Assembly (NCBI RefSeq): GCF_900109605.1
Contig: NZ_FOAM01000019.1
Location: forward strand, 49,825-113,824
Direction: 5' to 3'
DNA from: Xaviernesmea oryzae
GTDB lineage: Bacteria > Pseudomonadota > Alphaproteobacteria > Rhizobiales > Rhizobiaceae
DNA length: 64,000 nt
Under the pieces are notes generated by a model, which saw nothing but the letters and a program-made list of their open reading frames with translations, made no database searches and had not been told where the DNA came from. This document shows, piece by piece, positions 9,545 through 18,252 of the stretch. Every line of letters starts with the position of its first letter. Within the stretch, counting starts at the first letter, position 1. A program made the position numbers and the translations under genes.

Positions 9545-9579
9545 CGAGGGCGCTCCCCATGATGGGTTGAGCGCCCTCG
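9545..9579. promoter_or_regulatory. Strong hairpin upstream of the esterase gene
   Basis: Perfect 11-bp stem CGAGGGCGCTC (9545-9555) and GAGCGCCCTCG (9569-9579) with a 13-nt loop that can itself pair (CCCAT/ATGGG). No T-run follows on either strand, so it is not a textbook terminator. It lies 28 bp before the TTG start of the esterase gene and could shape its leader RNA. Confidence 0.6.
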
Positions 9580-9607
9580 GCATGTCAAAGGCCGAAAGCG
9601 AGGCGTC

Positions 9608-10201
9608 TTGCCTGAGCAAACCTTGATCGTCTTCCTCCATGGCATCGGCGCTTCTGGCGCGCAGCTCATGCCGCTCGCGTCGTCCTGGCGGGTCTGCCTG
9701 GCGAATACACGCTTTGTGGCTCCCGATGCTCCCATGCATCATCCGTATGGACATCAGTGGTTTAGCACAGAGGGCAATCCCCTTGATCCCAAGCGGATCG
9801 AGGACACTCGCCAGGCCTTCGATGCCCTTATAAGAGAGACCGTCCAACGGGAGGGGTTTGCGCGCAACCACAGCCGAATTGCGTTTGTTGGCGTATCGCA
9901 AGGCGCTATTGTTGCCCTCGACGCGGTCGCATCAGGGCGCTGGAATGTCGGCGCGCTGGTCGCCTTCTCGGGCCTGCTTGCGGCACAGCCGATTTCGCCT
10001 TCCAGCATCAACACGCCGATCCTCCTGATCCATGGCGAGAATGACAGAACGATCCCGCCTGTGGCGTCGAGGGTCGCGGCCTCGCAACTCGCAGCAGCCG
10101 GGTTCAAAGTTGAAGTCGACATAGAAAGCGCGACTGGCCATACCATTTCCAGCTCTGGCGCGCAGAAGGCACTGACCTTTCTGCAAAAGACGCTGCTATA
10201 G
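9608..10201 (+). CDS. Alpha/beta-hydrolase (carboxylesterase/phospholipase family)
   Basis: Cytoplasmic serine esterase of 197 aa. The oxyanion-hole motif FLHGIGASG is near the N-terminus, the nucleophile is in GVSQGAI (about residue 96), the acid in HGENDRTIPP, and the histidine in TGHTISS near the C-terminus, so the catalytic triad is complete. Size and the SQGA elbow match the short carboxylesterase/phospholipase (EstB/YpfH-like) group; the natural ester is unknown. The start is a TTG with GAGG only 4 bp upstream, which is not ideal, but no in-frame ATG precedes the HGIG strand. A stable hairpin lies just upstream. Confidence 0.85.
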   Translation: MPEQTLIVFLHGIGASGAQLMPLASSWRVCLANTRFVAPDAPMHHPYGHQWFSTEGNPLDPKRIEDTRQAFDALIRETVQREGFARNHSRIAFVGVSQGAIVALDAVASGRWNVGALVAFSGLLAAQPISPSSINTPILLIHGENDRTIPPVASRVAASQLAAAGFKVEVDIESATGHTISSSGAQKALTFLQKTLL

Positions 10202-10598
10202 GTGCAGTTTGCAAGCAAGCAGGAGCGTTCCGTCAAGCAGCGCGGCGCACCAGCAATATGATGCGGTGAAGCGACCTCTCAAGAAGATGGTCTCTTTTGC
10301 GGTCGATCAGACGACGGTCGCCGGTTTCAGGCAATATTGACCGGATGCCTGCTGGAGAGATCGTCGGGCTTGAACCGTGTTCGGCAAGACAGAGCGAAGC
10401 GGTATCGACCGGGAGCGCGCTCCTGAAACGCCTCGCGGGACGTTGTAGGAAAAAGCGCGTCGTCGCGACTCTATCGAGTTCGAGCGGATGCTCGGCCCGT
10501 ATCTGCAGGCCTGACAGGACTCGAATGTGGAGTACCTTCGATAAGCAGTTGCTCGAAGATGAAGGCATGGCACGAGCTGGCCGATCGTCGAGCTTGTC
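10202..10598. other. Intergenic region, no recognised gene
   Basis: About 400 bp between convergent genes. Overlapping open frames exist on both strands (for example 10233-10568 minus) but lack ribosome sites and recognisable motifs. It may be decayed sequence; nothing can be named. Confidence 0.4.
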
Positions 10599-12389
10599 TC
10601 AAAAGCGTTCGCGCAACCCGCCTAAGATTTGACGAGCGGTGTCGGCAACGACCCGTGCCGCCCCTCGGTCGCCCTTTGCCATTGAAGACAGGAACGACTT
10701 TGCCTGGTCAAGTGTGAGATGCGGGGGGAGCGGCGCAACATCGGGGTCGGTCTTGACCTCGAGGACCACAGGGCGGTCGGCTGAGAGCGCTCGGTCCCAG
10801 GCAGAGCCGATCTGCTCAGGATCGTCAACAAAGATGCCCACGAGCCCCAGCAGCTCAGCAAAGCGGGCATAGGGGACATCTGGCAAGGACTGCGTGGTTG
10901 GAAAGCGTGGGTTGCCCTCCATCACGCGTTGTTCCCACGTCACTTCGTTCAGATCCTCGTTGTTGAACACGCAAACGATGAGCCGTGGATCCGCCCATTG
11001 CTGCCAATATTTTTGGATCGTGATCAGCTCGGCCATATTGTTCATCTGCATCGCCCCGTCGCCGACCAAAGCGATAACCGGATTGTTGGGGTGTGCAAAC
11101 TTGGCGGCAATTGCATAGGGAACGGCGGCTCCCATGGATGCCAGCCCACCTGACAACGAGCCGCGCTGACCCTGCTTCACCTGCCAATCACGCGCATACC
11201 AGTTGGCGCAAGAGCCTGAGTCGGATGTGACGATGGCGTTTGTCGGCAGTCGCGGCGACATCTCATAGACGACGCGCTGTGGGTTGACCGGCGAAGCTGA
11301 GGCGAGCGCACGGCCTTTCAGTCTCTCACGCCATGTTTCCATGCCGGCCGCAATATGGTCTTGCCAGCCGCGATCCTCTTGACGCTGCAGCAGGGGCAAG
11401 AGCGCGCGAAGCGTTTCGCCAGCGTCACCATGCAGGTTCACTTCGACCGGGTAGCGCAGCCCGAGCATCTCTGGCGCAATGTCAATTTGAACGGCGCGTG
11501 CCTGACCGTCGGCGGGCAGGAACTCGGCCCACGGAAAACCGGTGCCGATCATCAGAAGCGTATCGCACCTTTCCATCATGTCGGACGACGGCTTCGTGCC
11601 GAGCAGCCCGATGGCGCCTGTGACGAAAGGCAGGTCATCAGGCAAAACGTCCTTACCGAGGAGTGCTTTGGCAACGCCAGCACCCAGCCGCTCGGCGACC
11701 TCGATTACCTCGTCCGATGCGTTGCGGGCGCCGGCGCCAATCAGGATGGCGACCTTGCGGCCAGCATTCAGCACCGCGGCGGCGCGTTCAAGATCAACGG
11801 CGTGTGGCAAGACCCTGGGCTTGGCATAAACAGGCCCGGAGCGGGTGAAGCCGTGCGCTTGCTGTGGGTCCTCCCACGGCATGTCCTGAATGTCCTTGGG
11901 GAGGACGAGAACGGTGACGCCATTTTTTGCAGTGGCAATCCGCAAGCCACGATCAACGAGGTGGCGAAGCTGAGCGGGGGTTGCCGCTTCCTGTACAAAG
12001 TCCGCCACGTCCGCGAATATGCGGTCGAGGTTGAGTTCCTGCTGGTAGCTCGCGCCCCGCACTGTCGCTTCTGCTTGGCCGGCAATGGCAAGGACAGGCA
12101 CATGGTCGCTCTTCGCATCATAAAGTCCGGTAAGAAGATGCGTGGCGCCGGGGCCACCCGTCGCGAGGCAGACACCTAGCTCTCCTGTAAACTTCGCATG
12201 CGCGGTGGCCATGAAGGCAGCCATTTCCTCATGGCGAACCTGGATGAACTCGATGCCGGCTTGGGTGCCTTCCACCCGCTGAAGCGCGCCAAGCACGCCG
12301 TTGATGCCGTCTCCGGGATAGCCGTAGATGCGGGAGACACCCCAGGATTTCAGCCGTTCGACGAAGAAGTCGCTGGTAAGCTGTGTCAT
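10599..12389 (-). CDS. Thiamine-diphosphate enzyme of the pyruvate oxidase/acetolactate synthase family
   Basis: A 596-aa ThDP-dependent 2-oxoacid enzyme. The N-terminal pyrimidine-binding domain carries the catalytic glutamate in RHEEMAAFMATAHAKFTG. The middle domain has VLPKDIQDMPWE, and the C-terminal domain holds the ThDP-Mg motif GDGAMQMNNMAE ending in NNEDLNEVTWE. Overall form is closest to PoxB-like pyruvate:quinone oxidases and stress-associated 'ThDP-requiring proteins' rather than to biosynthetic acetolactate synthase, because no small regulatory subunit is adjacent. The start at 12389 (MTQLTSDFFVERLKSWG) has AGGA 7 bp upstream; the frame remains open to 12695 but the extra 102 residues fit no ThDP enzyme. 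Substrate specificity is inferred. Confidence 0.88.
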   Translation of the reverse strand: MTQLTSDFFVERLKSWGVSRIYGYPGDGINGVLGALQRVEGTQAGIEFIQVRHEEMAAFMATAHAKFTGELGVCLATGGPGATHLLTGLYDAKSDHVPVLAIAGQAEATVRGASYQQELNLDRIFADVADFVQEAATPAQLRHLVDRGLRIATAKNGVTVLVLPKDIQDMPWEDPQQAHGFTRSGPVYAKPRVLPHAVDLERAAAVLNAGRKVAILIGAGARNASDEVIEVAERLGAGVAKALLGKDVLPDDLPFVTGAIGLLGTKPSSDMMERCDTLLMIGTGFPWAEFLPADGQARAVQIDIAPEMLGLRYPVEVNLHGDAGETLRALLPLLQRQEDRGWQDHIAAGMETWRERLKGRALASASPVNPQRVVYEMSPRLPTNAIVTSDSGSCANWYARDWQVKQGQRGSLSGGLASMGAAVPYAIAAKFAHPNNPVIALVGDGAMQMNNMAELITIQKYWQQWADPRLIVCVFNNEDLNEVTWEQRVMEGNPRFPTTQSLPDVPYARFAELLGLVGIFVDDPEQIGSAWDRALSADRPVVLEVKTDPDVAPLPPHLTLDQAKSFLSSMAKGDRGAARVVADTARQILGGLRERF

Positions 12390-12810
12390 GGCGAAATCCT
12401 GTTGTCTGTCGCAGAGTGACATAGGAACGCACCGACGATGCATAGGTTCGTTTGCGTCGGGCCAAATCTCGGTTGCAATGAGGGGCGGCGCTTGAGGTGT
12501 CCCCTGCAGAACCAGCAATCCTAAGGCTTCGCCGTGCACGATGAACACTCGTCTGGAGACAGGAATGCGATGGCTCGCCCAAATGACGATGGGACCGCCG
12601 CCGCAACCCGCCCAAGCCTTGTCTAGATCGACAGTCGACGCGCTGTGCTCGCGCTGCGATTTAGGCCAACGCCACGCCTGAACGCGGGACGCCATTGTTC
12701 AATCCGTGAGGGCGGTGAGAGCTCGACCTTAACAACAAGATGAAAATCCGAGCTAAATTGCTAACGCTGCTTTAGGAGCCACATGGGATGTGTGTAAGCC
12801 GGAGGTTTCC
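12390..12810. other. Divergent intergenic region
   Basis: Promoter-bearing region between the ThDP enzyme gene (minus) and the MHYT gene (plus). Open frames here are extensions or shadows of the neighbours. The plus-strand gene is introduced by a good ribosome site, GGAGG, at 12801-12805. No operator was recognised. Confidence 0.4.
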
Positions 12811-15125
12811 ATGGCCGCACTTGTTTCCTGTATCACTGAGCAGCACAACCTCGCCCTTCTTCTCGTTGCCTTAAGCGTATCGTGGCCGGAAATTTGGCTG
12901 GGACCTTCATGCTTTCGCGCGCTCGGCAGTGTGTGCGGGCCCATCGCAATATCTGGCTCGCTGTTGCCGGCGCTGCGCTTGGCGGAACGATATGGGCAAC
13001 GCATTTTATAGCCATGCTGGCCTATAGCATTCCCGTCTCTTATCAGCTGTTTGAGACGGGCGCCTCCATCCTGGTGGCGATCGGGATCTCATGTCTTGCG
13101 ACCTTCGCATTGGTCGGCGTCCCCGGTCTTTCTGGTGCAGGCATCAGTGGCTGCTTGGTCGGGCTCGCCATCGCAGCGATGCATACAATAGGCCTGAGCG
13201 CCATCGGCAACTCGGCGCTCGTCGAGGGTCGTATGGATACATTCATCGCAGCATGGGCAATCGGCGGAGCTTTCTCGCTTATTGCGATGCAGGTTGCCTC
13301 CGGTCAGGTTACCATAACTAGACTGGTGTTCACCGCATTGCTGGTGGTGTCGGCCGTCTGCAGCCACCATCTGATTTCGATGAGTGGACTTCGCGTGGTG
13401 CCGCTCGATTCAGGTCCGCAGAACGGTCTGACTCTCATTGATCGCATCGGCATCGCAGCAGCGGTTTGCGTGGTCGCGAGCCTACTCATTGCGGCAGGTG
13501 TGGCGGCCGTTTTTTTCGATCGATACCTCACGGATGTGAAGGGTCTCGCAAATGCGACTTTCGAAGCGATTGTTTTGACGCGATGCGGAAGAGTCATCCA
13601 TGCAAATGAGAAATTCCTGGCCATGGTTGGCAAACCGCTTCCCGCAATCAAGGCTCTCAATCTCGAAGATATTCTCAGTCAGACGAAGGCAGGAATGGGC
13701 TTTGTAAAAGCTCCTGATCGACTCATCCCGGTCGAGATCGTCGAGGGTGCTATCGAATATCAAGGCCGGGAGACTTCCTTCTTTGGATTGCGCGACATCA
13801 GCGAGCGTCTCGAGGCGCACGAGCGTCTCGATCACCTCGCATCACATGATCCCTTGACCGGTCTTTTGAATAGACGGGCTTTCAATGCGCGCGCCGAGGA
13901 CGCCCTCTGCCTCGCTGAAGCCGAAACCTCGCCAGCGGCTCTGCTGACCATGGACCTCGATCGCTTCAAAGCTGTCAACGATCTCCACGGTCACGCGGAG
14001 GGAGATCTCGTGTTGCAGGAGGTCGCTAAGGTTCTGTCTTCGTCTTTCGACAGCCCAGCGCTCATCGGCAGGATGGGTGGAGACGAGTTTACGGTTCTTC
14101 TGCCAGGGAAGTATGATGATCAAGCGCAAGAGGCAGCGGCATGCTTTCTGTCGCGCTTCAAAACGGTCTTCGCATCCCATCCCAACGCGGCAGCGCTTGG
14201 CGTTAGCGTTGGCATCGCGGCGTTTCCCGCCCATGGAAGCAGCCTCACGCACTTGCAGCACAACGCGGACGCGGCTCTCTACCGCGCGAAAGCTCGAGGT
14301 CGAGGAAGAATCTATGCCTTCGACCGCTTCCTCGATCAGCAAATGCGGGAGCGGCGGCGGCTTGAGGATGAGCTGCGCAGAGCCATCCAGATGGATGAGT
14401 TTTTTCTGCTTTACCAGCCGATCGTCGATGCCTTATCCGGGCAGCCGGTCGGCTATGAGGCACTGCTACGCTGGCAACATCCCACCTATGGCGTTCTTGC
14501 GCCGGCCGTCTTCATCGAGGCAGCGGAAGAAAGCGGCAGCATCATTGAGATAGGGGCCTGGGTTCTCCAGAGAGCGTGCCGACAAGCGGCCGGGTGGGCG
14601 GAGAATGTGTTTGTGGCGGTGAACGTCTCGCCCCGTCAGCTTCTCTTGCCTGATTTACCCGAACATGTGGCCGCTGCCCTCATGGCAAGCGGTCTGTCGG
14701 CCAGCAGGCTTGAGCTGGAATTGACCGAGACGTCTCTTCTCGAAGATCGTGTCGAAGTGGGGCAGTCACTTCAAAGCCTGAAGGCGCTTGGTGTTCGCCT
14801 TGCAATGGATGACTACGGCAGTGGCTATTCATCGATGACCAACCTCAGGCGCTATCCCTTCGACACGCTCAAAATCGACCGCAGCTATGTTGCTGCGCTT
14901 GGTCGAGATCCCGTGGCTGGGGTTGTCATAGAGTGCGCCGTTGCCCTTGCAAGAGGCCTTGGTCTGACGGTCGTTGTGGAAGGTATAGAGACGGAAGAGC
15001 AACGGACGCTCATTTCTCCGTGGGCGCCTGATCTCATGCAGGGGTTTCTTTTTGGGCGGCCGGAAACGCTCATCAATGAAGCCGCCGCACACGATTTTTG
15101 TTTTACCCGGAGTAGGTCAGTCTAG
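12811..15125 (+). pseudogene. MHYT-GGDEF-EAL cyclic-di-GMP protein with a 5' frameshift
   Basis: Membrane-bound diguanylate cyclase/phosphodiesterase, possibly inactivated. The natural start is ATG 12811, which follows GGAGG by 5 bp and encodes MAALVSCITEQHNLALLLVA, the expected first residues of an MHYT sensor. The rest of the protein is in another frame from about 12878 (VAGNLAGTFMLSRAR). One missing base around 12866-12880 accounts for this. Downstream the gene is intact: MHYT repeats ATHFIAMLAY, AAMHTIGLSAI and SHHLISMSGL, then a GGDEF domain with GRMGGDEF, then an EAL domain with GYEALLRW and DDYGSGYSS. If translated only from an internal start (ATG 12882) the first membrane helix would be lost, and that ATG has no ribosome site. 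It could be a true mutation, a sequencing error, or recoding. Confidence 0.75.
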
Positions 15126-15593
15126 CGTCGCCAATTTCGACAACGAAAGAGATAAGCGCTCGGCGAGACCTACTACTCGTAGGACGTCTCGCACGGCCAC
15201 GCACTGCCTCTAAGACGCTTGTCATCGGCGTAATTTCGAGGGGATGAATTCCTATGATGGTGATGCCCGCGTCCGACTTGCCGCCGAGGATGGACCACGG
15301 TCTCGGCATTGTCTTCGAAGCCATTCATTGCACATTCGATAACATCGCGGGCAAATGACAAGATATCACGTCTAAATGTCCGAGCGCATGGACGGGTGCC
15401 GGACTGTTAAGATCGAAGTGTGTCCGAAGGAATCTATGCGTGGACCCGAATAGGTGTTTCGGAGCTCGCCCACCAGAGACTTTTCGACGAGCTCAGTTTT
15501 GTTGCCGTAAAGCGATAACGGAACCTATGTTTCGCGAGCGAACCTTTCCACGCTGAGCGTAAACGGCACAGCGCCTTAGTGTACCGGAGGCGG
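15126..15593. other. Intergenic region, no recognised gene
   Basis: About 470 bp between the MHYT gene and the patatin-like relic. Short frames occur on the minus strand but none has a ribosome site or motif. The relic begins abruptly at about 15594, so the break that removed its 5' end lies at this boundary. Confidence 0.4.
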
Positions 15594-16135
15594 CCATTCT
15601 AAAAATACCGGTGTCTATGCCCTGCTGCAGCGCAAGGTGCCGTTCATCGTCGCCTGCGATATTGGTGCTGATCCCGGCTATGACATGGTGGATGTGCTTC
15701 GGCTGATCCAGCGCGCACGCATCGATCTCGGAGCAGAGATCACCTTTCTCGACCAGGCACAGATCACGGCCAAGATCGGCTGCTGCTCGCCGCTCGCGCG
15801 GGTTCTCGGTCCCTACGCCGAGCTTGCCAGGAGTGGCAGCTTTGACAAGCCAGGCGGCCCAGCCGCGACATTGGCAGCCATCCGCTATAACAATGGCACG
15901 CAGGGAACGTTGCTGCTGATCAAGCCGCGCCTAAGCTTTACCGAGCCGCCGGAGCTTCTCGCTTATTATCACCGCCCTGGCTCAGGCACCTTCCCACAGC
16001 AGACGACCGGTGACCAGTTCTTTGATGAAGAACAGTGGGAAGCCTATCGCCACCTCGGCGAATATTACCGAGCAGCTGTTTATGGCGCCCGATCGCAGTC
16101 TCGGCGACTGGTATCCGGTAGATATGAGGCCTTAG
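15594..16135 (+). pseudogene. C-terminal relic of a patatin-like phospholipase protein
   Basis: Starting in mid-gene with a degenerate form of the HFENTG motif (here HSKNTG), the sequence reads GVYALLQRKVPFIVACDIGA, then FLDQAQITAKIGC, LLIKPRLSFTEPPELLAYY, and DQFFDEEQWEAYRHLGE. This is the C-terminal half of a large patatin-like membrane protein. At about 16064 one base is missing; in the shifted frame it continues TEQLFMAPDRSLGDWYPVDM to a natural stop at 16133-16135. The 5' part, including the catalytic serine, is absent. The open frame that runs past 16135 in the original frame is meaningless. ParDE lies directly downstream. Confidence 0.75.
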
Positions 16136-16318
16136 ATGTTTTGTCCCAGGCTTCGATGGGCCAATTGAAAATCTGCGTTCCACACCAGCGAGAGCGCCTT
16201 ATCGCGGCGAAGCGCGATGTCGAGAATGAACCTAACCGAGCTGCGCTTCGAACCTCAAGAGAGCTGTTTGACAAACTTTGCCAATTTTGGCTCATGTTTT
16301 CGTGCTATGGAGAGTCGA

Positions 16319-16573
16319 ATGGCGACGATGAACGTATCTCTTCCGGACGCGATGAAAGATTGGGTCGAGGCGCAAGCAAAGACCGGGCGATATTCCAACG
16401 CCAGCGACTATGTACGCGATCTGATCCGGAGAGACCAAGTTCGCAGTGATAAGATTGCCGCAATGCAGCGCTTCGTTGTTGACGGGCTTAAAAGTGGTGT
16501 CGGTAGCCGGTCGAAGGACGAACTGTTTGCCGGGGCAGTCTCGCGTGAGGAAACGAAGCGCGGCGGCCGGTAA
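16319..16573 (+). CDS. parD: ParD-family antitoxin
   Basis: Antitoxin of 84 aa that should bind and neutralise the ParE toxin encoded next to it and repress the operon. The N-terminal ribbon-helix-helix is evident: MNVSLPDAMKDWVEAQAKTG followed by RYSNASDYVRDLIRRDQ, with a charged, flexible C-terminus that would wrap the toxin. The start at 16319 has GGAGA 6 bp upstream; an open extension to 16217 is not ribbon-helix-helix sequence. The stop overlaps the toxin start by one base (TAATG), the usual coupling in such pairs. Confidence 0.93.
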   Translation: MATMNVSLPDAMKDWVEAQAKTGRYSNASDYVRDLIRRDQVRSDKIAAMQRFVVDGLKSGVGSRSKDELFAGAVSREETKRGGR

Positions 16574-16881
16574 TGCGTTTTCGTCTTTGTGTCGAAGCGG
16601 AAGAGGATATCATTACAATCGCGGAGCAAGGTGTGCGCATGTTCGGCTTCGCACGGGTTCGGCGGTATCATGACGAACTATTTGCGGTGCTTGATCTAAT
16701 TGAAGCTAATCCGCGGATGGCGCGCGAACGAGAAGAGATTTCACCGCAAGTTAGAACTCTCTCGTTCAAAGCCCATCTCATTGTCTACCGGATGGAGGAG
16801 AACGGAGCAATTTTCGTAATCCGAATACGGCATGGACATGAAGACTGGGCGAACGATTCTGTCCAGGCACTCGCCCAGTGA
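16573..16881 (+). CDS. parE: ParE-family toxin
   Basis: Toxin of 102 aa with the RelE/ParE fold. Family landmarks are VEAEEDIITIAEQGVRMFG at the N-terminus, the loop segment PRMAREREEISPQVRTLSFK, and the final strands HLIVYRMEENGAIFVIRIRHGHEDW. ParE proteins act on DNA gyrase. The gene starts within the stop of parD, so translation is coupled. It is full length for the family with no visible disruption, so the pair is probably active. Confidence 0.92.
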   Translation: MRFRLCVEAEEDIITIAEQGVRMFGFARVRRYHDELFAVLDLIEANPRMAREREEISPQVRTLSFKAHLIVYRMEENGAIFVIRIRHGHEDWANDSVQALAQ

Positions 16882-17078
16882 ATGAAGAAGCACAGTTGCA
16901 TGATGGGCGTTAAGACGGTGAGTGTGACGCGTGTCCACGATATCTGTCATTCGCTAAATCGCTATTATACGATGCTTTTATTCGCGGGGTCTGCTGTCCG
17001 ACTCCGCTCAAAATTTAAAATCTTACTAAGGACCCAATTTCGCACGATGGCCTTACGTACTGAGGATGGGGGTCATAT

Positions 17079-17098
17079 ATGTAGGTACGTTTCTACAT
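17079..17098. promoter_or_regulatory. Inverted repeat overlapping the Phd-type antitoxin start
   Basis: ATGTAG (17079-17084) and CTACAT (17093-17098) form a perfect 6-bp inverted repeat with an 8-bp spacer, directly over the ATG of the antitoxin gene. Phd/YefM antitoxins repress their own operons through short palindromes at the start, so this is a likely operator; the binding itself is inferred. Confidence 0.55.
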
Positions 17099-17363
17099 GG
17101 AGCTTCTTTTGGGTAACATCAGTTTGACCAGCCGCGAATTAAACCACGATGTTGGCAGAGCAAAGAAGGCTGCTGAGGCTGGACCTGTCGTTATTACTGA
17201 TCGGGGCAGGCCATCGCACGTCTTGATGACTTACAGGGAGTTTGAGCGTCTGACGGGGAAACGCCATAATCTTGTCGATGCGCTATCAATGCCGGGTTTG
17301 TCGGCCATCGATTTCGATCCTCCTCGATCGATTATAGCAGCTCGCGAAGTTGATCTGTCTTGA
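17097..17363 (+). CDS. Phd/YefM-family antitoxin
   Basis: Antitoxin of 88 aa paired with a PIN-domain toxin. The N-terminal DNA-binding half is typical: LTSRELNHDVGRAKKAAEAG, then PVVITDRGRPSHVLMTYREF, LTGK. The C-terminal tail (about 55-88) is acidic and would mask the toxin active site. The ATG sits within an inverted repeat and has no strong ribosome site, which fits autoregulated low translation. Its TGA stop overlaps the TTG start of the toxin gene. Confidence 0.9.
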   Translation: MELLLGNISLTSRELNHDVGRAKKAAEAGPVVITDRGRPSHVLMTYREFERLTGKRHNLVDALSMPGLSAIDFDPPRSIIAAREVDLS

Positions 17364-17782
17364 AATATTTGCTCGATACAAAGGTTGTCTTCGAACTTCG
17401 AAAAGTGGGCGACGGTAAAGCCGATCCGAATGTAACGGCTTGGATACGTGCGCATGATGCTCGTGATATGTGCATTTCTGCGATAACAGTTTTAGAGCTT
17501 GAGCGCGGAATACTTAGCATTCAGCGCCGTGACATTGCGCAGGGCTCTCGTTTGCGCGCATGGATGGATAGCCGGGTTCGCCCGGAGTTTGCTGAGCGTA
17601 CCGTTGTGATCGACGATGCGGTGGCTACCCGTTGCGCTCACTTGCACATACCAGACCGCCGTAATGAAGCTGATGCAATCATTGCCGCCACGGCGCTTGT
17701 CCACGGGCTGGTGGTGGTGACGCGGAATATTCAGGATTTCCAGGGAACAGGTGTAGTTCTTGTGGACCCTTGGAGCGTCTGA
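17360..17782 (+). CDS. PIN-domain (VapC/FitB-type) ribonuclease toxin
   Basis: Toxin of 140 aa, expected to be a Mg-dependent endoribonuclease. The first acid is in LLDTKVVFELRK, the second in TVLELERG, the third in NEADAIIAATAL, and a further Asp in TRNIQDFQGTG, so the acidic cluster is complete. The residue after DT is usually Asn (LLDTNV); here it is Lys, which could weaken activity. The start is a TTG at 17360 overlapping the antitoxin stop, a common coupling for this family and the only start that keeps the first strand intact. Full length for the family. Confidence 0.9.
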   Translation: MKYLLDTKVVFELRKVGDGKADPNVTAWIRAHDARDMCISAITVLELERGILSIQRRDIAQGSRLRAWMDSRVRPEFAERTVVIDDAVATRCAHLHIPDRRNEADAIIAATALVHGLVVVTRNIQDFQGTGVVLVDPWSV

Positions 17783-17883
17783 GGCGAGGACCGCAGGAGG
17801 CCCGGAGCGTCCCTGCGAGTTGGGCAGTAATTGACGTGTCGCCGGTTCATATCCCTTTCAAGAGTTAGGTTGCCTTCAGGGCT

Positions 17884-18252
17884 TCAGGCTCCCATTGCCG
17901 CCAGTGAGGCAAGCACTTCTCGTTCGGCATAAGGCTTTCCGACGAAGCCGATAGGTCGCAGGCTCGCGCCAAGTTCCCGTGTCCGCTCGTCTAAATTCCC
18001 CGAAACGAACAGGCTTGGGATATCCCACCGCTCGCGTAAGGCTGCAGCGGTCTCGATCCCATTTGAGCCTCGTGCCAGGTTGATGTCCATGATTGCCACA
18101 TCCACGCCGCCGCCAACCGCCTCAGCGAGCGAAAGCGCCTGCGCCATATCGGAAGCTTGTCCCACAACGGTATGGCCGGCCTCCGCAAGCATGTCTTCCA
18201 GATCGAGCGCCAACAGCATCTCGTCTTCCACGATCATCACCCGGAGTGGCAT
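17884..18252 (-). CDS. Single-domain response regulator (receiver)
   Basis: Receiver of 122 aa without an output domain. The acidic pocket is in MIVEDEMLLALDLEDML, the phosphoacceptor Asp in VDVAIMDINLARG, the conserved Ser in SLFVSGNLDE, and Lys in GFVGKPYAE. The ATG at 18252 overlaps the stop of the histidine kinase gene upstream (TGATG), so the two are translated together. Such receivers act by protein contact or as phosphate shuttles. The partner kinase has a damaged ATP-binding domain, so phosphate may have to come from another kinase. Confidence 0.93.
   Translation of the reverse strand: MPLRVMIVEDEMLLALDLEDMLAEAGHTVVGQASDMAQALSLAEAVGGGVDVAIMDINLARGSNGIETAAALRERWDIPSLFVSGNLDERTRELGASLRPIGFVGKPYAEREVLASLAAMGA

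Noticed and set aside
12390..12695. 102-residue N-terminal extension of the ThDP enzyme
   Set aside because: Family members start at MTQLTSDFF-like sequence, and that ATG has a good ribosome site; the extension has no recognisable domain.
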